This document shows positions 31,843-41,062 of a stretch of 64,000 bases of DNA, in pieces; the stretch's first letter is position 1, and each line of letters starts with the position of its first letter. The position numbers and the translations under genes are program-made. A model generated the notes under the pieces. That model was not told where the DNA came from. It saw nothing but the letters and a program-made list of their open reading frames with translations, and made no database searches. The DNA is from Conus ventricosus. Its lineage: Eukaryota; Mollusca; Gastropoda; Neogastropoda; Conidae. The stretch spans positions 48,960,991-49,024,990 of the forward strand of contig CM031600.1 of NCBI GenBank assembly GCA_018398815.1. Reading direction: 5' to 3'.

Positions 31843-32772
31843 ATGAACAAAATATATTATTCTCCTAAAGGGAAATTGGAAAGGAAAGACTGCTATTGAA
31901 AACTGAGTAAAGCTGCTAGAGTGTCTGAAAACAGATGCGAAAGCCTGGCTTTCAAAACAGGCAATTGGCAAAAATATCTACCTGCCCCCAAAGAATAATA
32001 AGGCCTAGATTTGTTAACTCAGTTCCAAATGACACCCACCAGATGGGCTTGCTGTATCTTCCACATGACAAGTTAGAAGAAAAAATTAAGTATGCTCTGA
32101 CAGTTGTTTAAGTATGCTCTGACAGCCTTTAACAGATAAAAAACTCAACTGCTGTGGCTGTGGCTTTACACAAATATACATGCGAGGCCCATTAAAGTAT
32201 CCCAGGATGATTCAAGTTGATGATGGAAAAAGAGTTTAAAAAGGTTCTGTAACCAGCTGTTTTTAAAACATCATGTTACAGTTAAGAGAGGGATCACAGG
32301 CAACCATCGATCGCAAGCCCTAGAGAAAACTTTAATAAGAATCTAGCTGAACGTCTGTTTACCTATCAATATCACAGAGAAATTAAGGATAGAGAACGCA
32401 ACACAGAATGGGTTAGGAGATTGCAGCAGTCTTACGGCCAGGGAAAAATGAAGAAATTAAAGCAAAGGCCTTAAACCAGTAAACGCAATCAAATTAAAAA
32501 AAATAGCATTACTGAAGATGTGCAGGCACTCAAAACTCTTGCCGTTTGGACTAAAAGTTTTAAGTACTTGTATGCTCCCGGAGAGGCAGAAGGTTTATGT
32601 TAGAATTAGAGCTACAGATCCTATATGGAGCGTAGACGTATATGAAGTTGAACGAATTATGAAAACAACCCCTCCCGTATATTATTTAAGAGAAACTCTC
32701 TCTTCTAAAAAGCCAGCCCCTAAAAGATCCTTTGTTCGTGAAGAGCTGCAAGTTGTCCACCAAACACAGTGA
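31843..32772 (+). pseudogene. DDE integrase, copy B
   Basis: ATG at 31843 (MNKIYYSPKG). Fragments with the second Asp (IQVDDGK near 32212) and the C-terminal part (32518-32772; KLLPFGLKV, then RIRATDPIWSVDVYEVERI and the tail RSFVREELQVV) are clear. The first-Asp strand shows a change (HQMGLLYLP at 32038 instead of HQMDLLYLP), so the catalytic Asp codon appears as Gly. At least eight frame breaks occur. The tail confirms the C-terminus that is frameshifted in copy A. Confidence 0.8.
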
Positions 32773-32829
32773 GTTAAAAAAATAGTATTTATTTTTGCTA
32801 AACTTATATTTTTTTTTGTTAAACTTTTT

Positions 32830-33257
32830 TTGGGGGCCTATTTTGGGCTTAACTGATCATGTGTTTGTTTTTTCAATGTTCTGTTTAATTGCATCAGTGT
32901 CTACCTGGTAATCTTAATGAACAAAGTTTTGCTGATGCTAGGGCTACAATGGCAGTGTGCTTTGTAATTTAGGAGTTAATGTTTTTCAAACAGCACTTAC
33001 AATCATAGACATGGCGCCTAACCCCAACCCGAGACTCCCTAATGCTAAAGAGACTAGCGCCCCAGCCCAGTAGCTAAAAGAGCAACACTAGACCCAGCAC
33101 TTACGCTAGCTACAGCTGATGAGCCAGTAATTACATAAGAAAGAGTATTTAAAGCTTTAGCATATTTCTTTCTAGTAACACTATACTTATCCAAATCACT
33201 TTCTATTTCTTTTTGAAGTTCAGTTATTTGCTCTAACCTAAACTGTTGAACCTCCAT
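32830..33257 (-). pseudogene. viral element membrane protein (coiled-coil plus Gly/Ala/Ser span), copy B
   Basis: Starts MEVQQFRLEQITELQKE at 33257. An amphipathic helical N-terminus (residues 1-35) is followed by a long small-residue hydrophobic stretch (YVITGSSAVASVSAGSSVAL). The frame closes at 33054 and the continuation is in another frame. About 150 bases near 32905 that encode an acidic segment (ITDEEFQSLMAE) in copy C (53160-53310) are missing in B. The ATG is 12 bases from the stop of the upstream minus-strand gene. Confidence 0.55.
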
Positions 33258-33268
33258 TTTTAATCAAA

Positions 33269-35198
33269 TTAATTTTGTAAAAATGTTCTTATTAATCCTT
33301 CTGGTAGCACTTCACCAACAGAGTAAAACGCAATAAAATCAACATACTTAACCCGTTCAGTGCCTCACAATAGTACAAAGAAAGGTGTTCCCAGGTGCCT
33401 GGGAAATCTCATGATTTGGGGGTCATAATTAACAAAAAATTCTAGCTCAGAAACTACAAAAGATAGAAAAATGAAATCTATATCATTTTTGAAGGAAATT
33501 GAATGAAGATTTTGAATCTGGGCTTCTTTTGTTTTAATTTTGATAATACAAAAGTATTTAGGCTTGTAGATTTGGATAGATTTTTTTGCACGATCAAAAA
33601 CATATGTATTTACCACATCCAAACAAGAACACACAGCAAAAAAGTTGAAAATAAAGTTTGTATTGTCACACTACACCTGTAAATGAAAGTAAAACAGTTT
33701 GGAAGTCTATCAAGACGCTCACACTCGATGCAGACTGACCAGTCCACGACCACGCCCCCCCCCCCCCCCCCCACCACACCCCCTTGCTCAACTTCAACCC
33801 TCTCTTTCACTCCTCATCTTCCCCTACCTTTTCGTCTGCACCGTGTCACGCCGCGAGCAGGCCACGATCCCCTCTCGCACTGATTTCACATCACTGGACA
33901 CCAGCACGCAGTGCAGAGTACACACTTGGCTGGCTCGTTCGACTGACGCTGTCAGCTGAACGCACACTGAGGTCACAGAGCCCTACTCAATAACTGACGA
34001 ATATGGTCGGCAATTCCACCACTATCATCATCTCACCTTCATGCTCGAGTTAGTCGTTGAATAAAAGATTATTGTGTTTGTCAAAAATCATCAGCAGAGC
34101 CTGCTCAGCTGTGTAAATACGTTGACTTGGTCGCTGGTCGCTTCGACAACGAAGGTTGCGCCGCCATCTTTGCAAGCGAGACACGAAGTGCTGGCTGGTC
34201 ACCCAGTCAGTGATAAGAATAAATGGGCTTTCCCCTCACGTGTGGTCATTTACATATTATTTTAAGACTACAGACATATAAGGCTTTCTACGCAAACTCT
34301 ATTTGAGTCCGTTGATAGAAATAGTAACGAATGAAAACTCAAGAAAAATGCATGACGTCAGGGGACTGCCCATAGGCACATGGAAAGCACTTTTATTTCC
34401 GCGTCAGCTGACTGACTAAAGGCGCTCAACGGGTTAATGAAAATAAAGTCGAGTACTGTTAGTTTGTCTTTGTCAACATTCACAGTAACCTTGTCAGATG
34501 ATGAGAAAGTGTTTATTTCATCCCCGTTTTTAGTAATGGCAATAACAAGCTTAAGAGGACCATCCAAGTTTCCAGACAATAATTGTACTCCCCTTGCTAA
34601 CACATGTTCTGGCAAACTAGAATTAGACTCCCCAGGGGTAATTAATAAAACAAAAATCAAAGTAGCAGTGTTAGGCATTGGGGGTTTTGGAATAAATTCT
34701 AGGGTTACTGTGTCATCCCCCACTTCAACTAAGGACTTCTTTCTGCTCAGCAATATTCACGTTTATATGTATCTATTACAATCTGCTTTTTCTGTTGTGT
34801 TCCTGGAACAAGACTAGTAAGAAAGGGGCCTGCATTCAAAGCCTTTCTGAAATTGTGTTTTTTATCAAAGTATACATTGGGGCTTCGTAAGTCAAATTTA
34901 AAATCCCAGTTAATTTCAGGACGCAAGACCCAGCTATTGTCTTGTTTATAAAGCCTATATTCATATTTGCCGTAATCAGTTGTTTCTAGATTTCTTATTT
35001 GTTCTAGTTTAGGTTATTGCTGTCGTTTTTTGTCTTCAATTTCTGTTCGTTTGTAAACCCATCATCTGTGTATTCAAATCCATAAACATTTCCTATCACC
35101 CCTATCAGATCAAACTCAGCTGTGTCTGCTAGGTCTTTTAGCTCTACTGCAACGCATTTAGGAGCTAGTTGCGCTTTTGATTCTGGCCCTCGAGACAT
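33269..35198 (-). pseudogene. viral element conserved gene (~280 aa without insertion), copy B
   Basis: It starts MSRGPESKAQLAP at 35198 and continues with ELKDLADTAEFDLIGVIGN. After two frame breaks it gives 'WVLRPEINWDFKFDLRSPNV' (complement of about 34870-34930) and then the open stretch 34438-34750 (LEFIPKPPMPNTATLIFVLL, then LPEHVLARGVQLLSGNL). The last ~25 codons lie beyond the piggyBac-type insertion, with the stop at 33269-33271. Beta-rich composition and position beside the ATPase suggest a structural protein; no motif proves it. Copy C equivalent: about 53690-54587. Confidence 0.55.
33352..34433. mobile_element. non-autonomous piggyBac-type element, 1,082 bp
   Basis: Flanked on both sides by TTAA (33348-33351 and 34434-34437), the target duplication specific to piggyBac elements. 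Terminal inverted repeats begin CCCGTTCAGTGCCT on the left and CCCGTTGAGCGCCT on the right (complement), 12 of 14 identical. Copy C has one TTAA and no insertion at the same site, which gives a clean empty-site comparison. No transposase frame is present. It splits the 3' end of the viral gene at 33269-35198. A poly-C run lies near 33757. Confidence 0.88.
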
Positions 35199-35229
35199 TC
35201 TTTTTAATATTAAAATTATAATAAACAAT

Positions 35230-35841
35230 CTACAATAAACAAACGTATTGAACTGGGGGGTCAGTCCGTAAGCATAGCTTAGCGTGCTTAGATTTTTCTA
35301 ACTGCTCTTTTTTTTTTTAGCTCATCTTTGTCCCTTATTATATAATTTTCACTTTAACATTCTTCAAAACTATCTTTGTCCTTAGTGTAAAATAATACAA
35401 CCGATTTTAACTGCGATCTAAAGTCTTTTAAGACAGCATTGTATTTTTGAGTTAAGAGCCACACAGAAACTAAGGCGTGGCGGCCACTAAAGCCTAGCTT
35501 TGACAGAGCTTTTTTTTTTTAACAATGTCTTGTTCAGCCGAACAGTCATCAATAATAAACAGTGTTTCAGTTCCCTCAAATAGTCTATAGTAATGTTCTA
35601 AACAGTCGCTCAGTTTGTCGCTAGGATCAACTAAAAATATATTCTCGTCTGTCCAAATAAACTTCCTTTCTTTGTAAGACTTGTTGTGCTTAATGGTTGT
35701 GCAGAATATAACAATGTACTCGTAATGAAACCTGTATATTGTTTGTAACAAATCAAGTACGAAGACAGTTTTCCCACACCCAGTAATCCCGCAGATAAGA
35801 GAACAGTGCGGATCTTTAGGCAGAAACTTCAAACTATCCAT
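35230..35841 (-). pseudogene. A32/FtsK-HerA-like packaging ATPase, copy B
   Basis: The ATG frame 35494-35841 gives 115 residues with Walker A 'CGITGCGKT' (residues 18-26) and Walker B 'TLFIIDDCS'. A frame change in a T run near 35510 moves the continuation (AFSGRHALVSVWLLTQKYN and AVLKDFRSQLKS, sensor region) into another frame, ending at TAG 35230-35232. About 200 residues in total. In Polintons, adintoviruses and related double-jelly-roll viruses this enzyme drives genome packaging. It lies directly downstream of the major capsid gene on the same strand, 31 bases from its stop. Confidence 0.85.
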
Positions 35842-35871
35842 CTGTTTTTAATAGGTTATTTCTTCTGCATT

Positions 35872-37145
35872 TTAATAAGCCACGTATTTTAGCCTGTTTT
35901 CTTCAATGTTTAGCTGAGCATCACAAACCATAAAAACATGCATTTGTATTGGGGCGTTTCCGTCTGCTTTCTTGTGAATATTTATTTTTATACCATCTTG
36001 CCTACCCTTTCTCCACTTCCAAACAATCTGTTGTCAAATGTAGATCTAAAATCCAGCCACAGCCCATATTTGGTTATTAAGTAGTCTTCGAGTCTTACAT
36101 CATAAAGGCGAAGTTTTTTACATACACGATCAACTGCAGGATCTCTTTGCCTACCTCCAGCGAACAACTTTCTTATTTCATCAAAGTGTTGGTGAGGTAA
36201 AAGTGCGCGACCCGAATACAACTGATCAGAATTGCCATTTATTGCACAGTCAACCTTCTCAATTTTTGGAATATAAAACGCTTCTGTTTTCTCTATGAAA
36301 GGAGTTGTTCCTTCAGTAAACAAGAGCAAAATTCCTTTTAAAGACTTCAGAGACTGATTTAGATGTATGTTCCAGAGAGTGTCTCGCTTGTTTCTATTTT
36401 CTGTAAAGGAGTGTATAACCCTTTCATAATAAATAACCGTTTTACTTTTATACCGGGTTAAGATTGTTCTGGCCAGTTCAGGGTTAGTAACAACATCAAA
36501 CTCAAGAGAAATGTCGCTGACTGTGTATTTGGATAAAGGGTCTTCAGACAGAACAACAGAATCGCTAGGATTAAATGTCAGTTCATAAGTAAGTTTTTCT
36601 TTTAGTGCGCCTTGGTAATATGGCATATGCGTCTTTAACAGTTTAAAATCTATAGGGATGCAGAATCTGTTGCCAAATGCTTCTGCTACTCCTCATCTTT
36701 AACATCATCCTTTGCATCCTCCGCTTTAAGCCTGTGCTTGAGGCCGTTTGAGCCTTGTATTCCCTGATAAACTTTCTCTTTTGTTTCTTTTTTAGGCAGC
36801 CATAGATCAGAATAGAGGGCAAAAATGTCTGCCTCGCTTAGTGCAAAGACTTCTCTGCCCTCCAGTTTGATTGCCATATGTTTAACGATGGCCCTGCCCA
36901 AATTAGCAACAACAGTAGCATTAGGATCTGTCGATTTAATATCTATTTTGATTGATAGTTTAGCAGTGCCTGGCATTATAACATCGCCAGCGCCAAGATC
37001 AGGGAACTTTACTATTAAAGTTTGTCCAGGCTGAACTGTTGATGGAGTATTTACACTAATTACAGTCTGCCTTATACCTTTTACGCCATAACGGTTCCTT
37101 CTCTCTTCTAGATGGGTCGAGGTCACAACCGTATGAGTTTATTTT
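35872..37145 (-). pseudogene. major capsid protein (double-jelly-roll family), copy B
   Basis: Open stretches 36686-37126 and 35988-36626 cover most of a ~420-residue protein. The N-terminal half has 'RYGVKGIRQTVISVNTPSTV' and 'LGRAIVKHMAIKLEGREVF'. The C-terminal half has RLEDYLITKYGLWLDFRST and RLFGSGER, with a last part in a third frame (FMVCDAQLNIEENRLKYV) ending at 35872-35874. Breaks: a one-base loss near 36690 (copy C keeps the base), another near 36000, and the start codon region at ~37143 is changed relative to copy C. I recognise the sequence as the conserved capsid-type protein of invertebrate Polinton/adintovirus elements; the fold assignment is from family knowledge. Confidence 0.75.
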
Positions 37146-37177
37146 TTATAAAACAAAAAAGAATATAAATAAAAAAT
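37127..37177. promoter_or_regulatory. short AT-rich divergent spacer between capsid and coiled-coil genes
   Basis: About 30-50 AT-rich bases with TTATAAAA-like words separate the start of the minus-strand capsid gene from the plus-strand ATG at 37178. The layout is kept in copy C (56586-56620). It is a candidate bidirectional late promoter, by inference from position and composition only. Confidence 0.4.
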
Positions 37178-38373
37178 ATGGATGAAGATTTTGACGCAAT
37201 TAATCCTATTGAAGAAGAAGAAGAGGAAACAGAACTGGGCCCTTCATTGCAAGAAGAGCTTGAAGGAGCAGGTTCTTTACTCCCTAGACAACGTCAAAAC
37301 CTATTGCGAGTAAGAATTCAATCATTCTATAGAAGCATAGGGCAAGAGCTACCAGGCGTGCTTGATCCTAACGATTTTGAGGAAGATGGTGGGCATTTGT
37401 ATATAAGAACTGGCGCAGGAGGCCGTGTAAAAGCTACTTCAACGCAAAACCCAAACAAGTTTTTAAAACTAAGCACAATTAGGCGAAAACTCCCTATTGC
37501 TAAGGCAGAACAATTAAACCTTTTTGAGCTTAGAGCCGAAGCCGTTAGTCATTTACAAAATTTTAGGCAAGAGTTGCCAACACAATCTAAAATACAAACA
37601 TACCTCTTAAAGATTTAACTCAAGAACCAGATGAACTAATAGCAGAAATTGAAACGAGTTTAAGTGAGGAGACACAGTTAAAAACAATTGGTGATTCTCC
37701 ATTGCCCATGCGTGAAATCCTGGGGCTTAATGCTACTCTGCGGACAATAAGGGGTGAACTAACAAACAATTTGGCAAAACTTGGTGAGCTAGATAGAGAG
37801 ATAGAAGAAGAAAAAAATAAACTGGCTAATGCAGATGATAACAATTTAGGGCGAGAAGAAAAGGCTAGAATACAGCAGAAAATACAGGATTTAATGATAG
37901 AAAGGGCAGCTAGGTTAGAAATGCTGTCTACTAACAGAACGCAGCTAGCATCACAAACAAGCAGAATTAGAGAAACTATAAACAGAATACTTCATGAAAA
38001 CACTACGCTGACAGAAAGAATAAGGATTCTGTTCAGAGAACAGGGGATTACAATAGTTAGCATATTAACGGCTGTTGGGTTTGCTATCTCTACACTCGTT
38101 TATGCTTTAACAGGTGGTGCACCAGCGGGGCCAGTAGCTCCTCCAACGCCTCAGCCTGGTAAAAGTTGGATTAGAAAACAATTGCATCATCTAGCAAACT
38201 TATTAAAGAAGTTAGCAGCCAAAGCGCTTGATGCTCTGCCCGGCATAATAGGTAGTGTTGTTAGTTGGGTTTTGTCTACTATAGGCAAAGTTGCTGGTTA
38301 TATGGCTGACCATCTGTGGACGTTAGGAGTGCTAGCGGCTGGATTAATTTTTAGTGAAATAAAGTATGGCTAA
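37178..38373 (+). pseudogene. viral element coiled-coil/membrane protein (~398 aa), one frameshift, copy B
   Basis: ATG frame 37178-37618 starts MDEDFDAINPIEEEEEE. The acidic N-terminus is followed by RQRQNLLRVRIQSFYRSIG and a Gly-rich turn. One frame change near 37610 joins the second part (to 38373), which has a long coiled coil (ELTNNLAKLGELDREIEEEK through SRIRETINRILHEN), a membrane span (ITIVSILTAVGFAISTLVYA), a Pro-rich linker, a basic amphipathic helix (HHLANLLKKLAAKALDA) and further hydrophobic C-terminal spans. The layout suggests a membrane-associated virion protein. Similar proteins occur in predicted invertebrate proteomes without assigned function. It ends convergent with, and overlapping by about 30 bases, the next gene. 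Confidence 0.7.
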
Positions 38374-39575
38374 TCCAGTAAAAGTTAAAAATACAACAAG
38401 GGCTGTCTTTTCGCTAGTATGACTGTCAGTATGAGGTACATTAACAGGTGGCGTGCTTTCTGGTTGTGGGCTGCTTTCTGGCTGTGGGACGCTTATAACT
38501 GGATCGTTTTCTTCAGGGCTAGGTACTTTTTTTAAAATGGATGGAGCGGGCCTTGTGTTTAAGCCTTGATTGTGTCCTAAGTTTGATCGTCTCGAGCTAT
38601 GAGAATTTCATTGTTATAATTCTGTATCATGCCAATCTGCAGTCTAAGGTCAGAAGGGTAGCATGTATAATCCATGACCTACAACAAAGTCAACCTTTGA
38701 CCTAGCATGTGCAAGAACGTCTTGATACCTTTGTATGCTGGAGGGCAAATCAACAGCAGAGATAATAGCATCTTCTAAATTGGCTAGAAATTGTTTTCTG
38801 GCATCAAAGCCTGTAGATTGATCTACTATGCTAGACTTAGTCTGTGCTTGTGCTCCTAATAGACACCAAACGTATGTCCTTATGGAGTCATTGAGTCTTT
38901 GCACTCCTGGCATTGTTAGGCCTTCACTTTCATCTAAGATAAATGTTGTCCAGGCATTAGGGTGTTTTTGTTCAATTGACCCTAATCGAACTTGTTTGTC
39001 TGGTTGAAAAGAGGTGTGGCCAGGCCAGTAGTCATAATTATATTCTCTTTTTGCACCCAACAAATACAATGTGCCTAACCCATGATTGCGGTCTAACTTT
39101 TGTCTAAAGTTAGTTGAGGGTTTAATGTTAAATTCGTTGCGGATTCTTTCATATGCATTAGTGTCCATTAGGTTTTTAAATGGATTAAACGCGTTGTCGT
39201 TAGGGAGGGGCACTTGTAGTTCAGCTAGTATTCGTCTGTACTGGTAATAAACATGAAAGTTATATACTGACCTTACTAAAAGATTGGGATGGTTTAAATG
39301 GTTTGCATATGAAACACCGCAGCCAGTAGTTGCGCAGTAAATGGCAAAATTTAACTGATTCTGGTAAAACGTCATAGGGCGGGATGACCATGCTGATGGC
39401 ACTCTATCACTCTTTATTGGCGGATTTAAATATTGAGTTAGTGGGTTTACAAGCCTGACTTGAAAGCCATATGATTCGTCTACTGCAATGGTTAGTAAAC
39501 TGAAGCCCAAAGATTTGGGGTTATAAGACGCTCCTACATCGTAAGTAGCACTTTCGTTATATTTAAAAGGTTCCA
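38344..39575 (-). pseudogene. viral element conserved protein (~410 aa), one frameshift, copy B
   Basis: ATG at 39575 (MEPFKYNESATYDVGASYNP). It is open for 308 residues to 38650, with no known domain. Notable segments are YCATTGCGVSYANHLNHPNL, TLYLLGAKREYNYDYW, RTYVWCLLGAQAQTKSSIVD and a C-terminal helical part. An extra base near 38655 ends the frame at MLPF. The conserved continuation (SDLRLQIG in the duplicate at 41063) runs on in another frame, then a Pro-rich stretch and a hydrophobic end (TALVVFLTFTGLAILYF) to 38344. A C-terminal membrane anchor is therefore likely. Conserved in all full copies; a structural role is inferred. Confidence 0.65.
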
Positions 39576-39612
39576 TTTTTAAATAGTTTTTTAAAATAGT
39601 TATAAAAAAAAG
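39576..39612. promoter_or_regulatory. 37-bp AT-only divergent spacer
   Basis: Between the minus-strand ATG at 39575 and the plus-strand ATG at 39613 there are only A/T-rich bases (TTAAATAGTTTTTTAAAATA). The copy C spacer (59732-59781) has the same composition. It is a possible shared promoter, by inference. Confidence 0.4.
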
Positions 39613-40307
39613 ATGTACATCTATATAACCTAACAAAACAAGCGTGTGTTCTTAACGTACCTAATTGTCAATTGGCGCGGGAGTTGTAGGATTGCCCTTA
39701 AAGAAATTGGCTTTAAAGTTATGTGGGTTAACATATCTGAAAAAGCTCAAAATAACTGGATCAATATTAGTAACGAGGTAGGCAATCAAATAACTCATGT
39801 GCAAATACCTGATGGCTGCTACAACTTTTGCTTTTTAAAAAGAAGTACTTAGCGAATTTGGCATATTATTAAAAATTAACGAGGCAAACCTCAGAATTAC
39901 TATACATTTCCCACTAGAAGAAAGAAGAGAGTACACTTTCCCTAAAGGCCTGGCTAAAATCTTGGGCTTCCACAATAGTGACAGATCTTATAAATTTAGT
40001 ACAAGGTAATAAACCTTCTGATTTTCTCGTGAACCCAATTTTGTATGTCCATTTACAACAGTTAAAAACAGATGCTAATTTGTTTGATGGCTATCCATCT
40101 ACAGTTCTACAAGCACTGCCGTCAATTAAGGCAGGGTTTTGCGATTATCAGTTATATAGGTTTGGCGGAAACAGTCAATTTAAAGAATTAATTGAGGGGC
40201 CTATAAATTCATTGGATGTAAAAATAACTAATCAAGATGGAAGGCTAGTTGTTTGTTCTGATTTATTAATAGTGCTGGAAGTAGAAGAGCGTACTGTAAA
40301 CCCTTAA
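39613..40307 (+). pseudogene. putative minor capsid (penton-like) protein, copy B
   Basis: ATG at 39613. A lost base after five codons, a break near 39845 and a 20-base deletion near 40004 disrupt the frame. The open parts are 39646-39852 (CRIALKEIGFKVMWVNISEK) and 39978-40307 (PSDFLVNPILYVHLQQLKTD, then NSLDVKITNQDGRLVVCSDL). The protein is beta-rich with a closing strand pattern typical of jelly-roll capsid proteins of this virus group, so a minor capsid/penton role is proposed. The best copy is 59782-60500. It is the last gene before the terminal unit. Confidence 0.55.
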
Positions 40308-40322
40308 TTTTTATGCCATGGA

Positions 40323-40559
40323 GAGAGAATGTAAATATTCGGGTTCACGATCACCAAATCTTATTTTGCACGTAAGCCCCCCATTTTAAAGTAACGATTA
40401 CGTCGATTTTTGGAGGTTTTTGCATGTTAATTTTGTTTAAAAACAGGGGTTAATTTTGGCTAAAAGTAGCATGAGAAGGACGTGATTTGTTTGTGAAAAG
40501 GGGGGTTTTCGTGCAAAATAAGATGGGTGAGCTTGAACCCGTATATTTACATTCTCTCC
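40323..40559 (+). repeat. terminal unit of the viral element (copy B)
   Basis: ~235-bp unit with imperfect inverted ends (AGAGAATGTAAATAT and its complement), beginning 15 bases after the penton-gene stop. It continues directly into the minisatellite. Confidence 0.9.
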
Positions 40560-40936
40560 ACACGACAACATGGCAATAAGGATAACAGGACTGAGATCAC
40601 ACAACAAGGCGGGAAGGGTCATAGAACTGAGATCACACGACAACATGGCAGTAAGGGTCACAGAACTAAGACCACACGACAACATGGCGATAAGGGTCAC
40701 AGAACGGAGATCACACAACATGGCGGTAAGGGTCACAGAACTAAGACCACACGACAACATGGCGATAAGGGTCACAGAACGGAGATCACACAACATGGCG
40801 GTAAGGGTCACAGAACTAAGACCACACGACAACATGGCGATAAGGGTCACAGAACGATCACACAACATGGCGGTAAGGGTCACAGAACTAAGACCACACG
40901 ACAACATGGCGATAAGGGTCACAGAACAAGACCACA
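40560..40936 (+). repeat. 36/39-bp minisatellite, about 10 units (copy B)
   Basis: Units alternate between 36 bp (ending ACACAA) and 39 bp (ending ACACGACAA) around the core CATGGCGATAAGGGTCAC. Both lengths are multiples of three, so all frames stay open. The open frames here are not genes. Confidence 0.92.
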
Positions 40937-41062
40937 AGAGAATGTAAATATGTTCGTTCAAGCTCACCCATCTTTATTTTGCACGAAAACCCCCCTTTTC
41001 ACATTGAAATCACGTCCATCTCATATCAGTTTTGGCCAAATTTACCACCTGTTTTTAAACAA
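40937..41062 (-). repeat. terminal unit, inverted and cut short
   Basis: The first ~125 bases of an inverted terminal unit, ending abruptly at the start of a repeat of sequence 38,634 onward. The complete version of the same unit is at 43412-43643. Confidence 0.85.

Larger units (their letters stand above)
25091..40330 (+). mobile_element. Polinton/adintovirus-like endogenous viral element, copy B (near full length)
   Basis: About 15.2 kb. Order: small ORFs (+), polymerase B (+), CTTAAG tract, two minus-strand membrane/hypothetical genes, 76-aa-type, 135-aa-type and integrase genes (+), three minus-strand genes, packaging ATPase (-), major capsid (-), coiled-coil protein (+), conserved 40-kDa-class protein (-), putative minor capsid (+), terminal unit. 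The set of polymerase B, rve integrase, A32-like ATPase and capsid proteins defines the Polinton/adintovirus group. Homology with copy C starts near CTGATTA(C/A)TTAAT on the left. No clear target-site duplication was found. Secondary insertions are at 26226-26845 and 33352-34433. Confidence 0.85.

Noticed and set aside
33683..33959. Pro/Thr/Ser-rich frames
   Set aside because: They translate a poly-C run inside the non-autonomous piggyBac-type element.
24405..40559. Long inverted terminal repeats of copy B formed by fragment D and the right end
   Set aside because: The two ends differ by about one residue in five in the penton tail, and copy C has no such left end; true terminal repeats should be nearly identical.
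40560..40936. CRISPR-like array of ~36-bp repeats
   Set aside because: Units are contiguous with no unique spacers, the genome is eukaryotic and no cas genes exist.
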